A stretch of DNA of 64,000 nucleotides from Aurantiochytrium sp. KH105 (Eukaryota; Sar; Bigyra; Thraustochytrida; Thraustochytriidae): assembly GCA_003116975.1 (NCBI GenBank), contig BGKB01000066.1, positions 186,001-250,000 on the forward strand, in the 5' to 3' direction. Shown piece by piece: positions 32,701 through 42,270 of this stretch; the first letter of the stretch is position 1, and each line of letters begins with the position of its first letter. The notes beneath the pieces are model-generated. The model was not told where the DNA came from and did no database searches. It worked only from the letters and a program-made list of their open reading frames with translations. The translations under genes were made by a program, and so were the position numbers.

Positions 32701-35009
32701 GCTCGCGAGCATCCATCTCAAGATCGTCGCCGCTTGCCTCTGCGTCATCGGCTTCGTTGCTACCCTCATTGCTACGACCGCGACGACGGCGTTTTCGCGG
32801 TGCCTCGTCGTCTGCCTCCAAGGCTTTGCGCTGCTTGGTCCACTTGGCATCGGCCATCTTGCATGCCGCGACGCAGGCCTTGCTCAACTTTTTCCAGTTC
32901 GACTTGGCAACAGCGTCTTCGACAGCTTGCAGAAATCGCTGATTGGCGCTCTCGGCAAAGGTTTCGCAGAAGAGTTGCGTGAAGCGCGCGTAAAGAGGCA
33001 TGGCAACGTGTCGCAACTGTACAGGCTTGAAGCCACCAAGGAGCTCGGTTGTGTCGCTCTGCACGTGCATGTTCTGCACAACGAGCTTCTTGCCGAGCAG
33101 GCGCGCCAAATGCTGAACCATGGACGTTTTTCCTGCACCTGTCTCGCCAACAAGCAAAACGGGTTCGTTCATTTGAACGCTGCAAGCAATTTGCTCGAGA
33201 AGGCGCATGCTTACGCCAGTAGCAGCAACGCGGCCGGGGCGTTGGGCATCTTCCCGCGCGGACATGAGCAGTCGTGCGCGTCCGACACGCAGAGAAGGGT
33301 CGGATCGCCCCCGAGGTACAACCTCTGGCTTGTAAGAGCGAATACGGTGAAGAAGACGTTCTTTGGGAAGGTGCCAGATCGCGGCCAGCCACTGAGCCAT
33401 GGCAATGCGGGACTCGACGCTTGGCATGGCTGCAACAAAGCAGTCCATTGCCTCTATGAGAAGGTCTTCGCGCTCCTGCTCGGTGAGAAAGATGCCCCCG
33501 CCGCTCTTAGATGCGCGTTCGCGAGCATGAAGTTTGACGAGTGCCCCAATGCGTCGAAGCCACTTGAAAAGGTCGCGCTCTGACATGGTGCGACCAGGAA
33601 TGACACGTTTAGGGTCCACAGGAAGAGGCATAATCTCGTCCTGGTCGTCTTCATCCTCTGGTGTTTCGATCTCCATCTTGTTTTCAGATTCCTCTTTACC
33701 GATTTTAGAAGAGGAGTCGACTTTGCCATCGCGGAGCTTTCCCGATCCAGCGTCTTGAACAATACACTGAAAGGTACGGAGAATCAGGGCGAGCAACGAT
33801 GGGCTCAAGTCCGCATAGAGCTCCTTCGCAACCGCGAGAAGCTCCTTGGGTGGCAGCGGACGGACGTGGACCGAGGTCCACAATCGCTCAAGGAGTGGCG
33901 GGCCCCGAACAGCCGATCGCCTCGTGGCCAAAAGCTGGAATCCCGGGCCTGCTGCAATGACTTGGTCCCGGTTGGGAAGAAGCAGCTGGCGCGACTCAAA
34001 CAGAGGAATAAGGGCCGCTAAGACTTCAAAGGGCGCACGGTCGATATCTTCAATGAAAACCCAGCAGCCATTAAGCACGGCCTGGGTCAGCGCACCGGGC
34101 TGCCAGCGGAACTCTCCAGGCACGTCAGTGCAAACATAGGTACCAAGGAGCGTCTTACTGTCCATTTGGTCGTCAAGTTGTAATTCCACCAAGGTAGACT
34201 CCTTGCCATGCATGCGCGCAAGTTCTTGCACGAGAAGTGATTTTCCTGCACCGCTTCGTCCCTCAAGAAGAACAGGGGCTCCGTTGCGGAGTGCAACCAT
34301 GGCCGCACGGAGATTGCTCTCTGTGGTGGCAGAACGCACGGCCCTTGCCGAGCCATCCTTGGCCCAATGGCGCTCGATCGCCTCAGAAATGCTATTGTTG
34401 CCAGGAGTCTCGTTCGAGACATTCATTGCGACGTTTGCGTCGACCTCGCTTGTTTGATGCTCTTGGTACTGGAGCAGGAGGTGTTCCAGGTCCCGCTGAA
34501 TGCGGACAGGAGGAGGCGCGAGCGCGGCGGCATCTCGCGCAGCGGAGGTCGCTTTTTGCAATTTTGCTCCATGAGCGCCAAGAGGAAGACCAAGAAGCTC
34601 GCGCACGGCCCTGGATGCGTGGGCGCGCACGAGATCATTCTGGTCGAGCACAAGGGCGTAGAGCGGTTCCCAAGATCGCGACGCCACAAAAGCGGCGCCC
34701 GCGGCACTCGTAAAGAGGAGTTCGCAAGCCCTGCACACCGCAACTCGATCCTGCGCGTTCTCTGCTGCGGCTAGCACATCAAGGTGGCCAAGGTCCTCGC
34801 CCGTGACAAGGTCCAGCGCGACTGGCACGCATGCATCGTTCACGCGAACGGCCTCGGCGACGGCCGCGAGGACCTCGACGATTTTCTTCCTGCAGGCTCG
34901 CTCGCCCTTGCGCCGGACCTGTTTCCCCAGGCTTTCGACCGCGGCGCGGATTTCCTTCTCGAGTCCAACGTCGCCGCTCGCCTCGCCGAGCGCGCCCGCC
35001 TCATCTCGC

Positions 35010-35053
<44 letters not shown>

Positions 35054-35110
35054 CGCGGCTGCCGCGGTGGGCTCCCCCGCGCGGGTCTCCGCCGCGCGGC
35101 GCTTGCCCAT
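17762..35110 (-). CDS. MDN1: Midasin (Rea1/Mdn1), dynein-like AAA+ ribosome maturation ATPase
   Basis: 5782 aa in one uninterrupted exon. Midasin remodels pre-60S particles by pulling off Ytm1- and Rsa4-type assembly factors. Six AAA+ modules are recognised by Walker A motifs near residues 287 (GRSGAGKS), 653 (GETGAGKT), 1137 (GPTSSGKT), 1432 (GETGCGKT), 1870 (GSPGVGKT) and 2198 (GASGTGKT). Walker B motifs follow (for example LLDEINLASG, VLDELNLAPS). In AAA6 the Walker B Asp is Asn (VVLNNANLC). A long helical linker runs to about 4770, then an Asp/Glu/Lys-rich region to about 5470, and a C-terminal VWA/MIDAS domain with DDSKS near 5577 and a later SDG. The start is the ATG at 35110 (MGKRRAAETR). 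The frame stays open upstream but has no further ATG. An Ala tract of about 20 follows the start. Slightly longer than yeast (4910) and human (5596) proteins. Confidence 0.98.
35013..35062. repeat. (GGC)n run encoding the midasin poly-Ala tract
   Basis: Nearly perfect GGC trinucleotide run. On the minus strand it reads as about 20 consecutive Ala codons close to the midasin N-terminus, so its length is probably polymorphic. Confidence 0.95.
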
Positions 35111-35115
35111 CTCTC

Positions 35116-35188
35116 CCGCTGGCCCGCTGGCCCGCTGGCGCGCTGGCTCGCTGGCTCGCTGGCCCTCTGGCCCGCTGGCTCGGCACGC
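35116..35188. repeat. CGCTGGC(C/T)-type tandem repeat
   Basis: About nine imperfect eight-base units immediately 5' of the MDN1 start codon, probably in its 5' UTR. Confidence 0.9.
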
Positions 35189-35314
35189 TCTCCGCGCCCG
35201 GACGCCGTTCTGCCCTCGCGCCCGCGCGCCGCGGCTCCCGCGCTCGGCGCCCCGCTCGGCGCTGCGCTTGGTGCTCTGGTCCACTCATCCTCGCGGGCGC
35301 CCCGCCCAGAATCG

Positions 35315-35352
35315 GCGCAACCCCTTTTCGCGCTGCGCAACCCCTTTTCGCG
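35315..35352. repeat. Direct repeat of an 18-bp promoter element
   Basis: Two identical 18-base copies, spaced 20 bases start to start, in the MDN1/PWP1 intergenic region. Each includes CCCCTTTTCGCG. Confidence 0.9.
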
Positions 35353-35538
35353 GCGAGCGAGTGGCGGAGGCCGGCCGCGGCCGCCAGACCCGAGTCGGAG
35401 ACCGCGCCGCGCCGCGCAGCGCAGCGCAGTGCAGCGCAGTGCAGGGTCGCAGCCGCAGCCGCAGCCGCGGACGGAGGGCGCGCGCGCGCGTGCGAGGCTT
35501 CTTTCGCTTGCAGGGCCGGGAGGTCCCCCCTGGAGACG

Positions 35539-37302
35539 ATGATCTCGTCGCTCAGCTGGGTGCCGCGAGGCGCGGCGAAGCAGCGCCCCGACAGGTACGA
35601 GCTGTCGGCGGAGGAGATCGAGCACATTCGCAAGGCACAGGCGCAGGAAGAGGGCCAGGACAATGCCCAGGAACAGAATGAGCAGGAAGCCAAGGAGTCC
35701 AAGAGCAAAAAGTCCGACAAGGACCGCCACGGCCTTCCCGCGGAGCTCCGCATGGATGACTACGGCGAGGAGGAGGACGCCCTCAACTGGCAGGCTGCGC
35801 AGGACGATGACGAGGACCTCGACGATGACGACGACGACGAGGCCATCGCCACGAGCCATATGGAAGACGTGGTGGAGAAGGCCGCCGGCGAGGAAAGCGA
35901 CGGCGACGATGACGACGACGAAAATGACGAGGATGATGATGACGACGACGCCGCGATTGAGGACCAAGATGGAGAAGATGACGGTGCCGAGATGAGCGAT
36001 GGAGATGATGACGACGACGATGACGACAACAATGATGATTCAGATGATGGCCTCGATTCGGACGTGGAGGACATGATGATCAAGGGCTCGGATCGGGTCA
36101 TCGTTGTCGCCAACACGGATGAAGAGTACAGCAACCTCGAAGTGTATCTCTACGACGATGAGGAGGGGAGCATGTATGTGCACCACGACATCCCCATGCC
36201 GGCCTTTCCGCTGAGCACAACGTGGATCGGGTGTGGAGCCGAGGTCTTTGGTGAAGATGCCGTCTCCAATGGATCTCGCAGCATGATCGGTGTCGGTACC
36301 TTTAAGCCGGTGATCGAGGTCTGGAACTTGGACGTATTGGATGCTCTCGAGCCAACGATCGAGCTCGGTAAGATCGCTGGTGACGAAGGCCGATGCGCAG
36401 TGAGCACTGGCGCCCCGCACACGGACGCTGTCATGGGTCTCGACTGGAATCGCGCGCACCCTGCCCTACTCGCAAGTTCGTCTGCAGACAAGACAATCAA
36501 ACTTTGGGACATGAGCAAGAACGCCTGTGTCCACACGTACACGCATCACAAAGACAAGGTGCAGTCAGTTGCCTGGAACCCGGTGGAATCGAGTGTCCTT
36601 CTCGCGGGTTCGTTCGACCAGACGCTTTCTGTCTTTGACGCGAATGCCGGCCCAGGAGCCCAGGTCCTGTCCATGAAGCTTGCCGCTGACGTCGAAAGCT
36701 GCATTTGGAATACACACAGGCCTGAGCAGGTTCTGGCTTGCACGGAAGACGGCAAGGTCACTTGCTTTGATGTACGCAATGCCGCGGCCGGCCCTCTGTA
36801 CAGCTTTCAGGCGCATGTACGCAAGCCTTGCTCTGCGATCTCTGTGTCGCCGCTCGTGCGCGGTCTTTTGGCCACCTGCTCAGTCGACAAGTCTGTCAAA
36901 CTCTGGGATCTCGAGGCCCTCCCCGGTCCACGCTGTGTCGGTCAAAAGACCATGAGCGTCGGCCCGCTCTTTGATGTGGCTTTTGACCCGGACTCGCCCT
37001 TTATGCTTGCTGCGGCAGGTCAAGGCCCGCTGGCGCTGTGGGAGGTTGATGAGGACGAGAACGACTTGCAAAAGATCTTCAAATCACGCATTTTGGGCGG
37101 CAACGGTGCCTCTACTCCTTCCGACGCTGCCGACGGCGCCGCCACGGCTGCTGCCATCTCTTCTGCTGCAAGTGGAGGCGACCTTGCCGCGGGAGACAGT
37201 CCTGCTGCCGAGAGCATGGACACGAGCCTCACGGGCGCGTCCAAGAAGTCATCCAAAGCCAAGGGCAAAAACAAGAAGAACAAGAACAAGAAGAAGGCGT
37301 AA
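35539..37302 (+). CDS. PWP1: PWP1 family WD40 ribosome biogenesis protein
   Basis: 587 aa, single exon. PWP1 acts in nucleolar pre-rRNA/60S assembly and rDNA chromatin regulation. The start MISSLSWVPRGAAKQ matches the conserved PWP1 opening (xVAWVRCGVAKExPD), which fixes the ATG at 35539 although the frame is open upstream. Residues about 65-190 are a very long Asp/Glu stretch. The conserved block then follows: SDRVIVVANTDEEYSNLEVYLYD, YVHHDIPMPAFPL, VGTFKPVIEVWNLDVLDALEP. WD40 repeats occupy about 290-510 (HTDAVMGLDWN, LASSSADKTIKLWDM, LATCSVDKSVKLWDL). The C-terminus is a Lys/Asn-rich basic tail. The acidic region is longer than in the human protein. Divergent from MDN1. Confidence 0.97.
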   Translation: MISSLSWVPRGAAKQRPDRYELSAEEIEHIRKAQAQEEGQDNAQEQNEQEAKESKSKKSDKDRHGLPAELRMDDYGEEEDALNWQAAQDDDEDLDDDDDDEAIATSHMEDVVEKAAGEESDGDDDDDENDEDDDDDDAAIEDQDGEDDGAEMSDGDDDDDDDDNNDDSDDGLDSDVEDMMIKGSDRVIVVANTDEEYSNLEVYLYDDEEGSMYVHHDIPMPAFPLSTTWIGCGAEVFGEDAVSNGSRSMIGVGTFKPVIEVWNLDVLDALEPTIELGKIAGDEGRCAVSTGAPHTDAVMGLDWNRAHPALLASSSADKTIKLWDMSKNACVHTYTHHKDKVQSVAWNPVESSVLLAGSFDQTLSVFDANAGPGAQVLSMKLAADVESCIWNTHRPEQVLACTEDGKVTCFDVRNAAAGPLYSFQAHVRKPCSAISVSPLVRGLLATCSVDKSVKLWDLEALPGPRCVGQKTMSVGPLFDVAFDPDSPFMLAAAGQGPLALWEVDEDENDLQKIFKSRILGGNGASTPSDAADGAATAAAISSAASGGDLAAGDSPAAESMDTSLTGASKKSSKAKGKNKKNKNKKKA

Positions 37303-37751
37303 GTGACCACCGCTGTGCGGCCCACGTCTATGATTCGGCTCCCTTTTTGTTGTTATGGCGCGAAGATGCGCATGGATTAACAGTGGTGCCCATAAGCTTA
37401 ACCGTAATATGATCTATCTAGGCTTTGCCCTTTTCAGCCAGCCAGGCGGGATGAAGACATTGAAAGAGAGAAACAAAGAGAGAGTAAAAGGGTGCAGGTA
37501 TAGCTTGGTTCACCTCTTGGTTTCTTTGCTTGTTTACAGGAGACAACGTAGGCGCGCGCGCGCGCGGGAGGGGGGGCACGTGAACGGATCTTCTTGTGGC
37601 GCAGGTAACCCAGGTCGTCCGGCAGAGCATATGCGTGTGATTAACACCTTTGATTCACTTACTTGTTCATTTGTTTGTTTGCTTTGTTTGTCTGGCCAAG
37701 TTTGCTAGCGGACTGGCTCGCAGTGTGCCTCCAAACATATGTATTTATATT
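37303..37751. other. Convergent 3' region, PWP1 / sulfotransferase
   Basis: 449 bp with no coding signal. It includes a GC dinucleotide run at about 37551-37566 and should hold both 3' UTRs. Confidence 0.6.
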
Positions 37752-39089
37752 TCAAAGGGAGCTCGAGAAGGCATTGCAGGATGCAAGCGGCTGCGTCCAC
37801 TGCGAAGCGTACATACTTTTCGCAGCCTGATAAATGCGTATGTCATCCTGGAGGCGCTTGCGCAGGTCGGCCATGATCGCCTCGTCTTTCAGCTGTGTCT
37901 CGATTCGCTCATCATAGACGGCAGCGTTGGCAATACGGTGTTTCTCGCGAACTTCGCGCAATGCATCTACATACGCTGGACCTAGCTCTTGCTCGAGTCG
38001 TGCGATCCCGTCAGCCAGGTCCTCCAAAAGTAGAAATCGCATGCAAGGGTGGCCAAGGTTGTGAATTGCAGCTTCCGCGCCGCAGCCTGTGTCGCAGCCC
38101 CGCGTGAGACGCCAGAGCAAAAAGTGTGGCTCTCCGAGGCCCTCCTCAAAGAATTCCCAAATATTCAATGGACAAAAACCTTGCTTGCGCCATTCAGGCC
38201 GCCACTTTTTTCGATTCTCGGCGCCTTGAATACACACGTAATTGTAATTGCTTATAGCTCTCTCCAAGGGATCGCGCAAAATCACCAAATATATGCAAGG
38301 TCGTTCGGGGAAGTGATCGCAGAGCCCCAGCGCCATGCTACCCCATACCGCTCGAAGAGGGCAGCCACTTGCACGATTTGCTTCTTCGAGAGAGTCCATT
38401 TGCAATTCATGCTGTGGCTTGCCGCAGCGAATATACACCGGCTCGTCCCACGATCTTGGGTTGCCTTCATCGTTATGGTGGCTCTGGGTCTGTGCAAGAG
38501 CACCTGCACCCGTTGGCACGGCCCATGGCTCGCCTAGTGCGGGCCAACCTTGAAAAGTTCCTAGTCCTGCGCCGTCCCAGTGCTGCGAAGCCAGCGTCGG
38601 GAAAATCACGTCTTTCTTTATCGTTGACCCTCCAGCTTTGTTGATGTGAATGAAAGCGACAAGAAGATGATTCGCAATTGTTTCCTTGTTTAGCGCCTGG
38701 CTTGTAGGCGGCAGCGCGTACGTGACCGAGTTTGCCCCGTCCATTTCGGACCGACAATTACACTGTCGAATGTCTTGGCGTTTGCTCGGCGCATAGCACG
38801 GGTCCTTATTTAGCACATTGATCGCAGACGTCTCCCGGCACGATGTCAATGCTACTGTTGCCCCCGACGTCGTCTTTGCAGTCGTCGTTGTCGGCTCCTC
38901 TGCGCTGCGCGTCCTCACAACTTGGAGAAAGTCTGGAGTCGTCGCCGCATCCATCATCCAAAAGCCTCTTTCCCTCAAGACGGTCCACTGCGTCAGCGCA
39001 AGAACTGTCAGTCCCGCCAGCGCTGCAAGCAAAGTGACCTTGCGCGCGCCGCGGCCCGGCGCCGGCGCCGGCGCCGAGGTGTCGTCCAT
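37752..39089 (-). CDS. Golgi-type membrane sulfotransferase
   Basis: 445 aa starting at the first true ATG (39089); the frame extends upstream without an ATG. Topology is type II: a short cytosolic basic segment, one membrane anchor at about 17-34, a Thr/Ser-rich stem, then a lumenal catalytic domain. PAPS-binding motifs are visible. The 5'-phosphosulfate loop is HINKAGGSTI at about 147-157, and the 3'-phosphate motif is VILRDPLERAISNY at about 269-282. Many Cys residues suggest disulfides. Fold and motifs fit the carbohydrate/heparan-sulfate 2-O or galactose-3-O sulfotransferase superfamily, which transfers sulfate from PAPS to glycans. The acceptor cannot be told. Many marine protists make sulfated extracellular polysaccharides, so a wall or mucilage glycan is plausible. 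Confidence 0.85.
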   Translation of the reverse strand: MDDTSAPAPAPGRGARKVTLLAALAGLTVLALTQWTVLRERGFWMMDAATTPDFLQVVRTRSAEEPTTTTAKTTSGATVALTSCRETSAINVLNKDPCYAPSKRQDIRQCNCRSEMDGANSVTYALPPTSQALNKETIANHLLVAFIHINKAGGSTIKKDVIFPTLASQHWDGAGLGTFQGWPALGEPWAVPTGAGALAQTQSHHNDEGNPRSWDEPVYIRCGKPQHELQMDSLEEANRASGCPLRAVWGSMALGLCDHFPERPCIYLVILRDPLERAISNYNYVCIQGAENRKKWRPEWRKQGFCPLNIWEFFEEGLGEPHFLLWRLTRGCDTGCGAEAAIHNLGHPCMRFLLLEDLADGIARLEQELGPAYVDALREVREKHRIANAAVYDERIETQLKDEAIMADLRKRLQDDIRIYQAAKSMYASQWTQPLASCNAFSSSL

Positions 39090-39374
39090 CGCCCAAGCCA
39101 GCAGCCGCGATCGAGGTTTGCGTCTCGGAGACAGCAAAGTGAACCAGCTGGCTGGCCGAACGTGAGCCAGCCCGTGGGGCCTACTGGTGGTTGACTTCGC
39201 GGCTCCAGGGGTGGGTTACGTGATCTTGGCCGCCGCAGCGGACAGTGATCAGAGAGATCATACTGCAAAAAGCCAAGCAAGATACACGGCGGCACTCGTG
39301 TGTAGTAGTAGTATCTTGAAAAGCAAGAGTCGGCGAAAACGCTTTCGTCAAGGCTAGGAATGAGTTTGGATTTT

Positions 39375-41072
39375 TTAGGTGCGAATCGTGAACTGGCGAA
39401 CCATGTGGAGCGCAACTTCGGGCTGGTCAAGAGGGACCATGTGGCCAGCCTCGTGAAGCTGGAGAAAGCTAAAGGCGCCCGCGGTAGCCTGCTCGCGGTG
39501 CGAGCGAAGCTTGCCGACACTCTTGCCCTCGAACGTGTAATCCTCATCAGCAGCGTTGGCAAACTCGTCTTTGCCGGGCCAGTCCATCTTGACAGCCCAA
39601 GCCTTGTTGCCAATCCAGTTGCAAATGTAGTCACAGTCACCGACGTAGAGCATGACGTCGATGCCGTCCTCGAGGAGCTCAGGAATGAGATAGTCGACAT
39701 TGCGCATCTCCTGGCCCGCAAACTCAAGCGCCGTAGTGCGGTCACACTCGGTCCATGCCTTGTCGACTCCCAAGATTTCCTGAACATCGTCTCGGTTGAG
39801 AAAATCTGATACCACAGTGAAGTTGTAGCAGAGGCCCGGGACCTCGCACTCGATCCGCATGTCGTACTGGTTGTAGCCGGTGGCCGCGTACGGCAACATC
39901 AAGCCCATCGTCCAAGCCTGCTGCGCGGCCTGGCACACGGGAAAGGTGCCGATCATGTTACAAGCCTTGGTGGCAGCATACGCGACGGGGGTCGCCACAT
40001 TCTTGAGCAGGAGGTACTCCGCCTTGCTAATGCGGGACGGCGCAGTACCGCTGTTGTAGGCCATGTCCGCGTACCAGCGGACCTGTTCTTCGGGGTTGGT
40101 GAGTCCATTTCCAATTGCGACACCCTTGAGCTTGATGGGTTTCTCGCCGTCGATGAGAGCCTTGTTGGCCTCGTTCACAGCGGTTGCCGTGTGCGGGGCC
40201 CACTTGCCACCATAGCTTTCAGCAAAGATGAAAAAGTCGCGGTCAATGAAGCTGTCAAACTTTTCGAAAAAGACGCGGAGGAAGCTGTTGAGGTCCTTGC
40301 CCACAGTCTTTTCCGAGAAATCAGGCGTACCGTAGGACCAGCCGGTGCCGGGGGGACTGTCAACAAAGATGACGGAGGCGTTGGAATTCCACGAGTACGG
40401 GTTCAGTTCGGTTCCGGAGCCATCACTCTTGACCTTGCAGGGGCCGTTCTCAAGAAAGAGAGCCAGAGAAGACGAGCATCCAGGTCCGCCCGTGAGCCAG
40501 AGGATGACCGGGTCGTTGGCCGGGTCGTTGCGGCTCTCAAAGAACCAGAAAAAGTAGTGCTTGTTCGCATCCTTGAGGCGAAAGTAGCCCGTCGCCTGCC
40601 TGACGTTGGGATCGCAAAAGTTCTCCTCACCGTCGTCGGCCACAAGGGACGCGTTCAGCAACTTGCGCTCCATGCGTGCACCACCAGCCCGCAGGCCCAT
40701 CGAGGCTGCCATCTTCGACTCGGCAGATGCGGCGACGGATTCCCAAGCACCGGTATCGCGCTTGATATCAAGGAACCCATCGTGCTTGGAGACTGCGTGC
40801 GCAGCTGCATTCTTGCTATCGCACTGGAAGACGCCGGGCGGCACCATCTTCGCCTGGTCCAACGTGAGGCATTCGGACGGAATCGCCTGTGCCTTGCACC
40901 AAACACAGGCGTCGTCTTTGTTGCACGAGTTCTCATCCTTGTGCTTGCCGATGCAGTCCTCATCCTTGAAGATTTCGGCGATGGACTTGGGCACAGCAGC
41001 CTCCGTCTGCGCCGCGCCGGCGAGCGCCACAGCGGTGCCCACAACGGCGCAGATCTTGAGCGTTAGCTTCAT
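39375..41072 (-). CDS. Serine carboxypeptidase (peptidase family S10)
   Basis: 565 aa. Signal peptide at about 1-25. A Cys-rich segment follows at about 40-84 (six Cys), ahead of the catalytic domain. Family S10 features: WLTGGPGCSSSLALF at about 192-206, VDSPPGTGWSYG at 237-248, catalytic Ser286 in AESYGGKW, Asp481 in GDCDYICNW, and His544 in HEAGHMVP. These match the carboxypeptidase Y triad. It removes C-terminal residues in the vacuole or lysosome, or outside the cell. There is no ER-retention signal or membrane anchor. The short Cys-rich N-terminal module, in place of a typical long CPY pro-region, is unusual. Same strand as the sulfotransferase, 285 bp upstream of it. Confidence 0.95.
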   Translation of the reverse strand: MKLTLKICAVVGTAVALAGAAQTEAAVPKSIAEIFKDEDCIGKHKDENSCNKDDACVWCKAQAIPSECLTLDQAKMVPPGVFQCDSKNAAAHAVSKHDGFLDIKRDTGAWESVAASAESKMAASMGLRAGGARMERKLLNASLVADDGEENFCDPNVRQATGYFRLKDANKHYFFWFFESRNDPANDPVILWLTGGPGCSSSLALFLENGPCKVKSDGSGTELNPYSWNSNASVIFVDSPPGTGWSYGTPDFSEKTVGKDLNSFLRVFFEKFDSFIDRDFFIFAESYGGKWAPHTATAVNEANKALIDGEKPIKLKGVAIGNGLTNPEEQVRWYADMAYNSGTAPSRISKAEYLLLKNVATPVAYAATKACNMIGTFPVCQAAQQAWTMGLMLPYAATGYNQYDMRIECEVPGLCYNFTVVSDFLNRDDVQEILGVDKAWTECDRTTALEFAGQEMRNVDYLIPELLEDGIDVMLYVGDCDYICNWIGNKAWAVKMDWPGKDEFANAADEDYTFEGKSVGKLRSHREQATAGAFSFLQLHEAGHMVPLDQPEVALHMVRQFTIRT

Positions 41073-42270
41073 GTTCCTGGTTCGCTACGACGACCTATTT
41101 ATGGGTTTCTGCCGTACGAGCTCTTTCCTCGCGTCGGTTCTTTCCACGACCAGCGGGCCTCTCGCCGCCCCAGTCGGCCACTCTCCGTCCCGTCTCGGCA
41201 CTCCCCGTCGCGGTCGGCACTCTCGCGCTCGTTTGGATTTTGCTGCTCGCTTCTTGCTGTTGTTGGGTGCAAAAGATCGCGAGGCTGACGAGGGCCAAAA
41301 AAGGATTCCGGCGCCAAGACGCGCCGAAAGACCGGTTCTCAGTTCCTCGGGTTCTCAGGCTTGCGCGATCGCGCATAGTCAGCCGCGACTTGCTCTGCTC
41401 CACCGCATCGTCGAACACGAGCGCCTTGAAGAAACCCGGGAGCCGAAACTTGATGGCGCTGCAGCTGACCGCAAACTTTCATAAATCGCTGCCGCCAGTT
41501 CGAATCACTGGGTATCGATCGCTCCGAGCGCGGCCAGCAGCTTGGGAGTTGGGAATTCTTCGTCGAGCGCATCCGCATTCGGCAGAGAGAGACTCCATGC
41601 AAGTTGCGGTGAATGGAGATGTATATACCGTCATTTGCGCGGCACAGCGCCAGTCGAAACGCTATGGTGACGGATGAAGGTGCTCGAAAAGACCACCGTG
41701 ATGCGCCCGGCCATCTCTCGGGCCTCTCTCGCGACGCAACAACGGTTGAAGCGTGCTCGGCGTCCATTTGGAGATGACTACAGCAAGCAGTCGCCGCCGC
41801 GCAGCATGCCGTCGAAGCTGCGTCCGGAAACGCTCTCGCAAGGAAAAAAAAGGAGGAGACCGAGGCCTTGGCGATGACCAAGAAGAATGTGATGAGACGC
41901 GGAGGCTTTAAAAAAAAGCTTGGTTGGTGTAATGTAGGGGGAAAATACACGAAGCAGTCAATTTTGTTGCTACGCAAGCACGAAAAGGTGTTCGCATTGC
42001 ATTGCATTGGCGTAAAGACTTTCTTGCCGGCTGAAAACACGGATGACAACTTCGCTGCTGTCAGATTCGATTTCAGCTCGGAAGAGAGACAGATCAAAAA
42101 GTAATTCTTTGCTTGTTCTTTTCATTGTTTGATTGTTTGAGGTTTTACAACTGCCCGGGACAAAATGGGTGGATAGAGCACGCAGACAGCAAATTATGGA
42201 GACTAGGCCTACAGCAACGAAAAAACAATTGACTTGCGTGATATAGTGACACAAATGACGTGCTCGCCCT
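41073..42270. other. Intergenic region, no supported gene
   Basis: About 1.2 kb between the carboxypeptidase start and the CFAP251 stop. A 250-codon open frame on the minus strand (41339-42097) begins at an ATG but shows no domain, is Ser/Cys/Phe-rich and overlaps frames on the other strand. I do not call it. The carboxypeptidase promoter should lie here. Confidence 0.5.

Larger units (their letters stand above)
35111..35538. promoter_or_regulatory. Shared divergent promoter of MDN1 and PWP1
   Basis: 428 bp separate the two start codons, and both genes serve 60S assembly. The region is very GC-rich. It contains an eight-to-nine-base CGCTGGC-type tandem repeat next to the MDN1 start and a directly repeated 18-bp element at 35315-35332 and 35335-35352 (GCGCAACCCCTTTTCGCG). 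Its TTTTCGCG core resembles an E2F site; the first copy continues to TTTCGCGC. Promoter function is inferred from position only. Confidence 0.6.

Noticed and set aside
41470-41520. tRNA B-box-like GTTCGAATC near 41498
   Set aside because: No T-arm with five pairs around a seven-base loop, and no matching A box or acceptor stem upstream.
41339-42097. 250-codon minus-strand frame between carboxypeptidase and CFAP251
   Set aside because: No domain or conserved block, compositionally odd, and overlapping frames are open on the other strand. Most likely promoter or 3' flank.
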